From positions 44,493 through 50,537 of the forward strand of contig DNLG01000156.1 in NCBI GenBank assembly GCA_003488525.1: DNA of 6,045 nucleotides. Direction: 5' to 3'. This DNA is from Bacteroidota bacterium (lineage in GTDB: Bacteria; Bacteroidota; Ignavibacteria; Kapaibacteriales; Kapaibacteriaceae). Below the pieces are notes generated by a model. The model had not been told where the DNA came from and ran no database searches. It saw nothing but the letters and a program-made list of their open reading frames with translations. This document shows positions 1 through 6,027 of this stretch, piece by piece. The position numbers and the translations under genes were made by a program. The number at the start of each line of letters is the position of its first letter. Positions within the stretch are counted from its first letter, which is position 1.

Positions 1-21
1 GTCATCGGTCATCCGTCACTG
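1..21. repeat. Degenerate heptanucleotide tandem repeat at window edge
   Basis: Three consecutive 7-base units are visible: GTCATCG, GTCATCC and GTCACTG. The first two differ only in the last base and the third has a TC/CT swap. The array may continue upstream of the window. It lies in non-coding sequence ahead of pheT. With only three imperfect units a chance origin is possible, but a second 7-base array of different sequence follows rny at the other end of the window. Confidence 0.4.
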
Positions 22-57
22 TGCATAACTCGCCCCCTGCTATCTCTTTGCGAGGTC

Positions 58-65
58 TAAATTTG
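58..65 (+). promoter_or_regulatory. Possible Bacteroidota-type -7 box upstream of pheT
   Basis: TAAATTTG matches the Bacteroidota sigma-A -7 consensus TAnnTTTG exactly and lies 28 bases before the pheT start, which would give a short 5' leader. No TTTG or TTG element is found at the usual distance upstream (about 19-21 bases), so the promoter call rests on one box only. It also depends on the phylum assignment being right. Confidence 0.3.
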
Positions 66-93
66 CGATGATTCAACGGAGAAAATTCTTGAG

Positions 94-2556
94 ATGAAAA
101 TCTCGCATCGGTGGTTGCAGGATTTTGTTGCCTTGCCGGCCTCTGAGTGGACGCCGCAGAGGGTACAGAAGGTGTTGACGGACCTTGGCCTGGAGGTTGA
201 GGACATTGTTGATATGTCCTCGGTACTGCAAGGGTTTGTCGTAGGAAGGGTGCTCGACAAGCAGCCGCATCCGAAGGCCGACAAGCTTTCGGTCTGTACG
301 GTAGACGTCGGGCAGGCCGAACCGAAGACCATTGTCTGCGGCGCGCCGAACGTGGCGGCCGGGCAGACGGTGCCTGTGGCACTCGTCGGGGCAGTTGTGC
401 CGTCGGCCGGATTTGCCATCGAGGAGCGGCCGCTGCGAGGGGTGACCTCGCAGGGGATGATCTGCTCGCAGTCAGAGCTCGGGCTGGGAGAAGACCACGA
501 CGGTATCTGGGTGCTTGATCTTGATGTTGCATCCGGAACGCCCCTTGCCAAGGCGCTTGGCATTGACGATGTGATCTACGATGTGGCCATCACGCCGAAT
601 AGGGCCGACTGTCTTTCACATCTGGGAATTGCCCGTGACCTTGCGGCCTACATGCGAGGTGCGGTCAGTCTTGCCGACGTCTCGGTGCTGAAGGTGCATG
701 TCGATGCTCAGCCAGAGGTGAAGATCGAGATCCGTGATGCTGATCTGTGCCGTCGTTTCATGGCCCGACGTATCGACGGAGTGCGCGTGGTTGAGTCGCC
801 CACATGGCTGAAAGACCGCCTTACGGCCCTCGGGCTTCGTCCGCGCAACGTTATCGTTGACGTGACCAACTACGTGATGCACGAATGCGGTCAGCCGCTG
901 CACGCGTATGATGCCCGCACGATCACCGACGCAACGTTCGTGGTCCAAACGGCGGCGCAAGCTGACGTGAAGCAATACACCACGCTCGACGGAAAGCTTC
1001 GTCAGCTCGACGGATCGATGCTGCTCATTTGTGATGCACGCGGCCCCGTCGGCATTGCCGGCGTCATGGGAGGTCAGCATTCGGAGATCACCGACGACAC
1101 CACCAGCGTTCTGCTTGAGTCGGCCTGGTTCGCCCCCTCATCCATCCGTCGCACGGCCAAGATCCTTGGCCTGAGCACGGATGCTTCCTACCGCTTTGAG
1201 CGGGGAGTGGATATCGATGGCGTGGAATGGGCCCTCGACCGGGCAACGCAGCTGATTCTTGAACTGTCAGGGGGCGAGGCACTCAACCGCGTCGATGTCT
1301 ATCCAGCGCCGCTGATGCCGGCTTCGTTCCGCGTGCGCTTCGAAAGAATGCGATCGATCGTGGGCATTGATGTTTCGGACGACTACATCGTCGAAGTGTG
1401 CCGTGCCGTCGGGTGTGCCGTCGACGCCGTCAGTAATGGCTCTTGTTTGGTCACGGCGCCGTCGTGGCGGATGGACATCACGGCCGAGATCGATATTGCC
1501 GAGGAAGTCATGCGTCTCTATGGCATCGACAACGTTCCGTCGGCCGAGCGGGCACACATCGCTATCGGTGCCTCGGCGCTGCCGGCAGACCTTCGGAGTG
1601 GTGGACCGCATGGACATGCCCAGCGCGTGCGTGTGCGCACGATGCTCACATCACGGGGGTACACCGACTGCGTTACGAACGTTCTCGGGTCGCCCGAAGA
1701 CCAGAACGGTGCCGACGGTGTAACGCTGGCCAACGCGCTTGGACGTGAGTTCTCCGTCATGCGCACGTCACTCATCCCGTCGCTTCTTCGCGTTGCCTCT
1801 CGCAACCTGCGTCATGGGGCCAACGGAGTGCGTCTCATGGAGATCGGTTCGGTCTTCTGCCGCGATGCGGGCGGCCAGTTCGGCGTTCGCCAGCAGGAGC
1901 TGCTGACGCTCCTGGTGGCCGGAGAACAGGCGGCGCATTGGAGTGAGAGGGGGCGAGCACTCGACCTCTACGATCTGGTTGCCGATGTGCAGTCACTCTC
2001 GGCGGATATCGTTGTGCGTCCGTCCTCAGAAATTGTCCCGATGTTCACCGTCAACACGCTCGTCTGTGAATGTGCCGGACGAGGCATCGGATACATCGGT
2101 CAGGTCGATCCTGCCCTGGCGTCGAGTTCCGACCTTCAGGCGTCGGCCGTAGCTGCGGTGATCGATCTGCGTGCCATCACACAGTCCGCGCGGCGCTACG
2201 TGCCCGTATCGGCGTTCCCGGTTGTGGAGCGTGATCTTGCCCTGGTGGTAGCCGAAGAGCTTGTTTCCGGCGAGCTCATCGCTGCGGCCTTGAGAGTTGG
2301 GGGGCCGCACATCCGCACCGCTGAAGTGTTTGACGTGTATCGCGATAAGCTTCTGGGGCCAACTCGCAAGTCGCTGGCCATGCGGATGACATTTGGGGCG
2401 GCCGATCGCACGCTGGTGGATGCCGATGTTGATGCGGCCATCACGGCGATCACTGCCGAGGTTAATGCGCGATTCGGTGCCGTTCTCCGAGGTCACGAAG
2501 CGCCCCTTGCTGCGAACGAAAGCAATGAACCCTCTTCTGCAGGAGTAGCATCATGA
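94..2556 (+). CDS. pheT: Phenylalanyl-tRNA synthetase beta subunit
   Basis: Beta chain of the cytoplasmic (alpha-beta)2 PheRS, which charges tRNA-Phe with phenylalanine using ATP. The beta chain binds tRNA and hydrolyses mischarged Tyr-tRNA-Phe. The 820 residues are close to the usual bacterial length of about 800. Visible in order: N-terminal segment (MKISHRWLQDF); EMAP-like OB tRNA-binding domain at about 40-150 with HPKADKL (59-65); the TPNRAD...GIARD motif (167-182); B3/B4 editing domain at about 210-385 with GQPLHAYD (266-273), GIAGVMGG (320-327), E342 and STDASYRFERG (361-371); B5 domain ending near 480 with WRMDI (458-462) and DIAEE (467-471); a synthetase-like core; and the C-terminal FDX-ACB anticodon-binding domain at about 703-798 (FPVVERDLALVV). 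E342, T362 and A364 appear to match the E. coli editing residues E334, T354 and A356 at a constant offset of 8 (from memory). About 20 polar residues extend past the last domain. GGAG at 78-81 lies 12 bases before the ATG. The catalytic alpha chain pheS is not adjacent upstream within the 93 visible bases. The stop overlaps the next start (ATGA). Confidence 0.98.
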   Translation: MKISHRWLQDFVALPASEWTPQRVQKVLTDLGLEVEDIVDMSSVLQGFVVGRVLDKQPHPKADKLSVCTVDVGQAEPKTIVCGAPNVAAGQTVPVALVGAVVPSAGFAIEERPLRGVTSQGMICSQSELGLGEDHDGIWVLDLDVASGTPLAKALGIDDVIYDVAITPNRADCLSHLGIARDLAAYMRGAVSLADVSVLKVHVDAQPEVKIEIRDADLCRRFMARRIDGVRVVESPTWLKDRLTALGLRPRNVIVDVTNYVMHECGQPLHAYDARTITDATFVVQTAAQADVKQYTTLDGKLRQLDGSMLLICDARGPVGIAGVMGGQHSEITDDTTSVLLESAWFAPSSIRRTAKILGLSTDASYRFERGVDIDGVEWALDRATQLILELSGGEALNRVDVYPAPLMPASFRVRFERMRSIVGIDVSDDYIVEVCRAVGCAVDAVSNGSCLVTAPSWRMDITAEIDIAEEVMRLYGIDNVPSAERAHIAIGASALPADLRSGGPHGHAQRVRVRTMLTSRGYTDCVTNVLGSPEDQNGADGVTLANALGREFSVMRTSLIPSLLRVASRNLRHGANGVRLMEIGSVFCRDAGGQFGVRQQELLTLLVAGEQAAHWSERGRALDLYDLVADVQSLSADIVVRPSSEIVPMFTVNTLVCECAGRGIGYIGQVDPALASSSDLQASAVAAVIDLRAITQSARRYVPVSAFPVVERDLALVVAEELVSGELIAAALRVGGPHIRTAEVFDVYRDKLLGPTRKSLAMRMTFGAADRTLVDADVDAAITAITAEVNARFGAVLRGHEAPLAANESNEPSSAGVAS
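2541..2556 (+). promoter_or_regulatory. Shine-Dalgarno and ATGA stop/start overlap coupling pheT to the next gene
   Basis: AGGAG at 2541-2545 is followed, after 7 bases, by the ATG at 2553. This ATG shares ATGA with the pheT TGA stop (2554-2556). This is the classic arrangement for translational coupling and re-initiation. It fixes the start of the coiled-coil gene and shows the two are co-transcribed. Confidence 0.85.
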
Positions 2557-3749
2557 GCAGTCTCTTTCAAGCTGAGCCCGAACCCGAGTTCCAGCAACAG
2601 GCCGACTCGGCATCGGAAAACCCCGCGCCGGTGGTGACATCTGCGACGGCGTCGGCCGAGGTTGAACTTGCGCTTCGGAAGTTCTGGGACGTGGTGCGTG
2701 CCTCGGCCGAGACGATCGTTACACTGCGCCAGGAAGTGGCGCAGCTCAAAGCTCAGAAGCCCGCCCTGGTGGAGGTCGAGTCGGCCGAAAGTCGTGCTCG
2801 CATCCAGGAACTTCAGACGGCTCTTGCCCAGGTGCAGGGGGATCTTTCGGTATCGCAGTCGGCACTTGCCGACTCGCAAGAGATGAGTCAGCTGCTCGAG
2901 GCCGACGTGGCCAATTCCATGCGACGTGTTGCCGAGCTTGAGGCGGCGCTCGAAGAAGGACGCATCGCGCAACTGCAGATGCGTAGCGAGGTCAGCCAGA
3001 CGATGCAGGACCTGGAGGTGCATCTGGCAACAGCCAATCACCAGAGGTCTCTGCTTGAACAGGATCTTGCCGGCATGAGCCTTCGGGTGGCAGAGCTTGA
3101 GGCACGGCTTGATGAGAAGAGCGACCAGCTGACGGGCGCAACGGAGATGTCGGTGAAATTCGACATCCTGCAGCGCGAGAGGGAAGAACTCGAGCAGCGT
3201 GTCGAGCGACTTCAGCAGCGTGCCGCCGACCTTGAGGGGCTGGTCAACGAGAAGAACCTCCGCAATGAAGAGCTCGGCTCTGAGCTGTCCCGAGCCCGTC
3301 AGGAAGTCGTCGAGTTTGAACTGCAGCTCAGTGCCCGCCAGACTGAAGTGCAGGAACTGCAGCAAACGCTGGCTGAGATCACCGAGCGGCTGCAGGCAAT
3401 GGAAAGCGAAGCCGTGCGAGCTCTTGATGCAGGTGCCACGGCAGATATTGAGCGGATGTCGGATCAGGTGATCGATCTGCAGGAGCAGCTCGATCGCGCG
3501 ATGGCCATCGTGGAACTGTATCGAGCGGCCGGACTTCGCCATATCGAAGACCCTGCGCAGCGTGATCAGATGACGCTCTTTGCCATGGCCTATGACGCTC
3601 CGGCGCCACCTGCGGAGCCCCCTTCGACGATTGAAACATCACATGCGACGAATGCGGCCGTGGCGGTCACGCCCGAGGAGCTTCTGCTAATGTCTGACCG
3701 GCTGGATGAATTGGCCGACAGGGTCGAAGATTTGCTCAGGATTTCCTAA
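2553..3749 (+). CDS. Long coiled-coil protein of unknown function, between pheT and zapA
   Basis: No enzyme family is recognised. The 398-residue product has four visible parts: a polar, Pro/Gln/Glu-rich and probably disordered N-terminus (1-35); a near-continuous heptad-type coiled coil (about 36-323) rich in Leu, Glu, Gln, Ala and Arg; a short non-coiled segment (YRAAGLRHIEDPAQRDQMTL, 323-342) and a Pro/Ala/Thr linker (about 348-372); and a final amphipathic helix (about 373-398, with LSDR-like and DELADRVEDLL repeats of Leu and acidic residues). There is no signal peptide or membrane segment and no cysteine, so it is probably cytosolic and oligomeric. RVAELEA occurs at 125-131 and again at 178-184, hinting at internal duplication. 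FCB-group genomes commonly carry a short coiled-coil gene between pheT and zapA; this one looks like a much enlarged version. Its position suggests a partner of ZapA in Z-ring assembly (ZapB-like in shape), which is inference only. Any low-level similarity to SMC, myosin or ZapB would be coiled-coil bias. Start fixed by the Shine-Dalgarno at 2541. Confidence 0.9.
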   Translation: MSSLFQAEPEPEFQQQADSASENPAPVVTSATASAEVELALRKFWDVVRASAETIVTLRQEVAQLKAQKPALVEVESAESRARIQELQTALAQVQGDLSVSQSALADSQEMSQLLEADVANSMRRVAELEAALEEGRIAQLQMRSEVSQTMQDLEVHLATANHQRSLLEQDLAGMSLRVAELEARLDEKSDQLTGATEMSVKFDILQREREELEQRVERLQQRAADLEGLVNEKNLRNEELGSELSRARQEVVEFELQLSARQTEVQELQQTLAEITERLQAMESEAVRALDAGATADIERMSDQVIDLQEQLDRAMAIVELYRAAGLRHIEDPAQRDQMTLFAMAYDAPAPPAEPPSTIETSHATNAAVAVTPEELLLMSDRLDELADRVEDLLRIS

Positions 3750-3757
3750 ATTCCAGC

Positions 3758-3776
3758 TCGGAAACCGAAATTTTTT
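3758..3776 (+). terminator. Weak intrinsic-terminator-like hairpin with T-run before zapA
   Basis: TCGG-AAA-CCGA (3758-3768) can form a 4-bp hairpin and is followed, after AA, by six T residues (3771-3776). The stem is short, so at most it would be a partial terminator. The same A/T-rich stretch could instead serve as an unstructured translation-initiation region for zapA 14 bases downstream. It lies in the 41-base gap after the coiled-coil gene. Confidence 0.25.
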
Positions 3777-3790
3777 CAATCCGACACCCC

Positions 3791-4081
3791 ATGTCGAAAG
3801 CGATCCGAGTCACAATAGCAGGTAAAGACCTTACTCTTCGCGGAGATAACGAAGAGAAGATCAAGCAGTCCGTGCGCGAAGTCAACGTCCAGTTTCAAAA
3901 TCTTCAGCAGACGCTCCGGGAGCAATCTACCCCAACACTCACTGTCCTGACCGCCCTGAACATTGCCGAGAGGTATGTCGAGGCCAATGCGCAGCGTCAG
4001 TCCGACGTGAGATACGTCGCCGAAGAACTGGAATCCATGACCCGCTATCTCGAGCGGGCAGCGCAACAACCGCTACTGTGA
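3791..4081 (+). CDS. zapA: Cell division protein ZapA
   Basis: Small cytosolic protein that binds FtsZ, cross-links protofilaments and stabilises the Z-ring. The 96 residues match the short ZapA form common in the FCB group (the E. coli protein is about 109). The N-terminal head reads SKAIRVTIAGKDLTLRG and continues to about residue 45, followed by the ALNIAERYVE segment (55-64) that starts the long C-terminal dimerisation and tetramerisation helix. The start at 3791 is the only ATG that gives this canonical N-terminus. No GGAG-type Shine-Dalgarno precedes it (the 20 bases before are T-rich and then C-rich), unlike the coiled-coil and rny genes. It lies 41 bases after the coiled-coil gene, and the structured RNA begins 38 bases after its stop. 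Family call is firm; partners are inferred. Confidence 0.93.
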   Translation: MSKAIRVTIAGKDLTLRGDNEEKIKQSVREVNVQFQNLQQTLREQSTPTLTVLTALNIAERYVEANAQRQSDVRYVAEELESMTRYLERAAQQPLL

Positions 4082-4118
4082 TTCGTCCGCAAGGCCTGGT
4101 GCGTCGGTAGGAACGCGT

Positions 4119-4380
4119 AGCCGCATTCCGCTACAGTTTTCGCACGCTTGAAAAAGAATCATACAAATTTTTTCACTCCAGGGAATCAGTCTCTGACCAT
4201 CAATGGCAGGCCTCACCCGCGTATGCGGAAATGGTCCGGACGCCAGCGGCGCCGGCACGGTTCGACCGTAACCATTCAGTGGAAGTCAGCGATGGCCAGG
4301 ATGATACCCACCGTGCGGTACTTTTGGTTCTTTTCCCAACCGAACACAACGGATTCGTTCCGATGTAGTGGGATGCGGCT
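4119..4380 (+). ncRNA. Large structured RNA downstream of zapA; candidate 6S RNA or rny leader element
   Basis: No protein gene is credible in 4082-4458, but the stretch folds well by hand. A 16-bp closing helix pairs 4119-4134 with 4365-4380 without mismatch (two G-U pairs). Inside it lie helix 4148-4160/4326-4339 (about 12 bp, one bulge region) and then a central open region (4161-4180 against 4310-4325), whose 3' strand can form ACC-GTGC-GGT. Next come helix 4181-4188/4302-4309 (7 of 8 paired) and helix 4192-4201/4291-4300 (one mismatch). The tip is branched: hairpin 4217-4228 (CCGC-GTAT-GCGG), stem 4230-4235/4271-4276, and within it hairpins 4236-4255 and 4257-4269 (ACGGT-TCG-ACCGT). A rod with a central bubble, directly after zapA, is the layout of 6S RNA, which traps sigma-70-type RNA polymerase. 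However, about 262 nt and a branched tip are unusual for that family (about 180-200 nt). The 3' end is followed by CCTTTATTT. A cis-regulatory leader of rny is the main alternative. No tmRNA, RNase P or SRP signature is seen. The fold is manual, without energy calculation or alignment. Confidence 0.5.
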
Positions 4381-4453
4381 CCTTTATTTATCTCTGCCGA
4401 CGGCTCCGTAAGGGGCGTGAGGCAGGCCGCTCAGTGGAGCGGGGAAGGAGTTG
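4376..4453 (+). promoter_or_regulatory. Structured rny leader: anti-Shine-Dalgarno pairing around two tandem hairpins
   Basis: CGGCTCCTTT (4376-4385) can pair over ten contiguous bases, three of them G-U, with GAAGGAGTTG (4444-4453), which contains the rny Shine-Dalgarno. This would enclose two hairpins separated by one base. The first is 4394-4425: CTGCC/GGCAG outside, GCTCC/GGGGC inside, with a GTAA (GNRA-type) loop. The second is 4427-4442: CCGCTC-AGTG-GAGCGG, a perfect 6-bp stem. The result is a three-way junction that hides the ribosome site. Its 5' strand shares bases 4376-4380 with the closing helix of the upstream structured RNA, so the two folds compete. CGGCTCC recurs at 4401-4407 and could also pair with GGAGTTG. 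Regulation of rny translation is an inference from base-pairing only. Confidence 0.4.
4443..4450 (+). promoter_or_regulatory. Strong Shine-Dalgarno of rny
   Basis: GGAAGGAG ends 8 bases before the ATG at 4459, an ideal spacing. It decides the start: the in-frame GTG at 4417 lies upstream of this site, and the in-frame GTG at 4453 is only 2 bases from it. A second in-frame ATG follows immediately at 4462 and cannot be excluded. Confidence 0.85.
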
Positions 4454-4458
4454 TGAAC

Positions 4459-6027
4459 ATGATGGACCCAATGATGATGGCCATCATCACCGGGGCGGCC
4501 ATAGCAGTGGTCGGCTTCCTGGTCAGTTACTTTGCCGGCGCAAAGGTCGCCGCAACAAAGAAAGAAGCCGCTGAGGCGGAAGTCAAGAGCATCCTTCAGG
4601 ATGCCGAAAAGAAGGCCGAGGCGATCAAGCGCACCAAGATCGACGAGGCTGACGATAAGTTTCGTGAGCTCAAGCGCAAGTATGATTCGGAGCGCGATTC
4701 CAAAGAGGCTAAGCTCAAGAATCTCGAGAAGGAATTGCGCAAAAGAGAAGAGGGAATCGAGCAGAAGCTCGAGGTCATCAACAAGAAAGAAAAGACGCTC
4801 TCGGGCATGGAGTCCGACGTCAACCGTAAGGCTTCGGCCATCGATGCCAAGACCAAGCAGATTGACGCGCTGTTGGAAGAGCAGAACATCCGTCTTGAGC
4901 GCATCACGGGTATGAGCAAGGAAGACGCCAAGAAGTTCCTTGTCGACAACATGGTCAACGATGCCAAGGCCGATGCTGCTCAACTGGTGAAGGATGTGCG
5001 TGATGAAGCCAAGCTCAATGCCCGCAAGGAAGCTCAGCGCATTGTGCTCATGGCAATTCAGCGCACAGCGTCTGACCATTGCGTGGAATCGACCGTCTCG
5101 GTGATCAACCTTCAGTCTGAAGAGATGAAGGGGCGAATCATCGGTCGTGAAGGGCGCAACATCCGTGCCTTTGAAGCGGCAACAGGCGTCGACCTGATCA
5201 TCGATGACACACCGGAAGCGGTGGTGATCTCGGGATTTGATCCGTTCCGTCGCGAGGTGGCCCGTGTCTCGCTTGAGCGCCTCATGGGCGACGGGCGTAT
5301 CCATCCGGCACGTATCGAAGAAGTCGTCGAAAAGGTCCGCAAGGAACTTGAAGAAGAAGTGGTGCGCGTTGGAGAGAATGCCCTGATGGAACTCGGCATT
5401 CACAACATCCATCCGGAAATGATACGCTACGTCGGTCGCATGAAGTATCGCTCGTCGTACGGTCAGAACCTTCTGGCGCACTCGATTGAGGTGGGCTTCC
5501 TGACGGGGATCATGGCCAACGAGCTCGGACTGGATGTCAACCTTGCCAAACGCGCCGGACTTCTGCATGACATTGGCAAGGTGATCGACCGCGAGCTGGA
5601 AGGTCCGCACGCCCTGCTCGGCATGGAGCTCGTAAAGAAGTACAAGGAGCATCCTTTGGTGGTCAACGCCGTCGGTGCTCACCACGACGACATCGAGATG
5701 GAGTCTCCGATCGCCGTTCTTGTGCAGTCGGCCGACTCGATCAGTGGCGCCCGTCCGGGTGCTCGCCGCGAGTCACTGGAAAACTACATCAAGCGCCTGC
5801 AACAGCTCGAAGAGATCGCTACCTCGTTCGATGGTGTTACCAAGACCTTCGCAATTCAGGCAGGCCGCGAAGTCCGCGTCATCATCGAGCCAGATCGTAT
5901 TGATGATCTGCGAGCCGATCAGCTGGCAAATGATATCGCCGGCCGCATCGAAACCGAAATGGAATACCCAGGCCAGATCCGCGTCACCGTGGTGCGCGAA
6001 CGCCGGTCAGTGGCGATTGCGAAGTAG
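4459..6027 (+). CDS. rny: Ribonuclease Y, membrane-anchored endoribonuclease
   Basis: RNase Y starts bulk mRNA decay and processes some RNAs by endonucleolytic cleavage, working at the inner face of the membrane as a dimer. The 522 residues are the family's usual length. The domains in order are: a methionine-rich start and one hydrophobic anchor (about 6-26, MAIITGAAIAVVGFLVSYF); a long, highly charged coiled coil (about 33-190); a KH RNA-binding domain at about 210-275 with the GxxG loop GREG (229-232); and an HD hydrolase domain with H341, the H370-D371 pair in LLHDIGK (368-374), the AHHDD segment (407-411) and D426 in QSADS, together the expected metal ligands. The C-terminus (GQIRVTVVRE...) is the family's normal end, so the gene is complete and looks catalytically intact. 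The start at 4459 is preferred from the Shine-Dalgarno at 4443-4450. It sits 377 bases after zapA, behind a structured RNA that may control it. Confidence 0.98.
   Translation: MMDPMMMAIITGAAIAVVGFLVSYFAGAKVAATKKEAAEAEVKSILQDAEKKAEAIKRTKIDEADDKFRELKRKYDSERDSKEAKLKNLEKELRKREEGIEQKLEVINKKEKTLSGMESDVNRKASAIDAKTKQIDALLEEQNIRLERITGMSKEDAKKFLVDNMVNDAKADAAQLVKDVRDEAKLNARKEAQRIVLMAIQRTASDHCVESTVSVINLQSEEMKGRIIGREGRNIRAFEAATGVDLIIDDTPEAVVISGFDPFRREVARVSLERLMGDGRIHPARIEEVVEKVRKELEEEVVRVGENALMELGIHNIHPEMIRYVGRMKYRSSYGQNLLAHSIEVGFLTGIMANELGLDVNLAKRAGLLHDIGKVIDRELEGPHALLGMELVKKYKEHPLVVNAVGAHHDDIEMESPIAVLVQSADSISGARPGARRESLENYIKRLQQLEEIATSFDGVTKTFAIQAGREVRVIIEPDRIDDLRADQLANDIAGRIETEMEYPGQIRVTVVRERRSVAIAK

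Noticed and set aside
1..93. End of pheS upstream of pheT
   Set aside because: All three forward frames close before pheT, and none ends like the conserved PheS C-terminus (DLRFLRQF-type).
2493..3542. 349-codon open frame on the minus strand across the coiled-coil gene
   Set aside because: Leu/His/Arg-rich shadow translation of a Leu/Gln/Glu coiled coil; no family features, and the plus-strand gene has a Shine-Dalgarno and a coupled start.
4256..4276. GGTTCGACC resembling a tRNA T-arm
   Set aside because: The 5-bp T-stem does not form around a 7-base loop, and no D-arm, anticodon arm or acceptor stem is found; the bases fit a perfect ACGGT-TCG-ACCGT hairpin instead.
4119..4380. tmRNA, RNase P RNA or SRP RNA
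   Set aside because: No tRNA-like ends or tag frame for tmRNA, no conserved P4-type core of RNase P RNA, and no SRP domain IV motif are visible.
4148..4411. 87-codon plus-strand open frame in the zapA-rny gap
   Set aside because: No Shine-Dalgarno, no recognisable protein pattern, and the same bases are accounted for by extensive RNA pairing.
4417..4458. Longer rny starting at GTG 4417 (14 extra residues) or GTG 4453
   Set aside because: GTG 4417 has no suitably spaced ribosome site and would add a charged stretch before the membrane anchor; GTG 4453 is too close to the Shine-Dalgarno. ATG 4459 has ideal spacing.
4384..5685. 433-codon open frame on the minus strand antisense to rny
   Set aside because: It mirrors the rny reading frame in moderately GC-rich coding DNA, has no recognisable domain, and rny is unmistakable on the plus strand.
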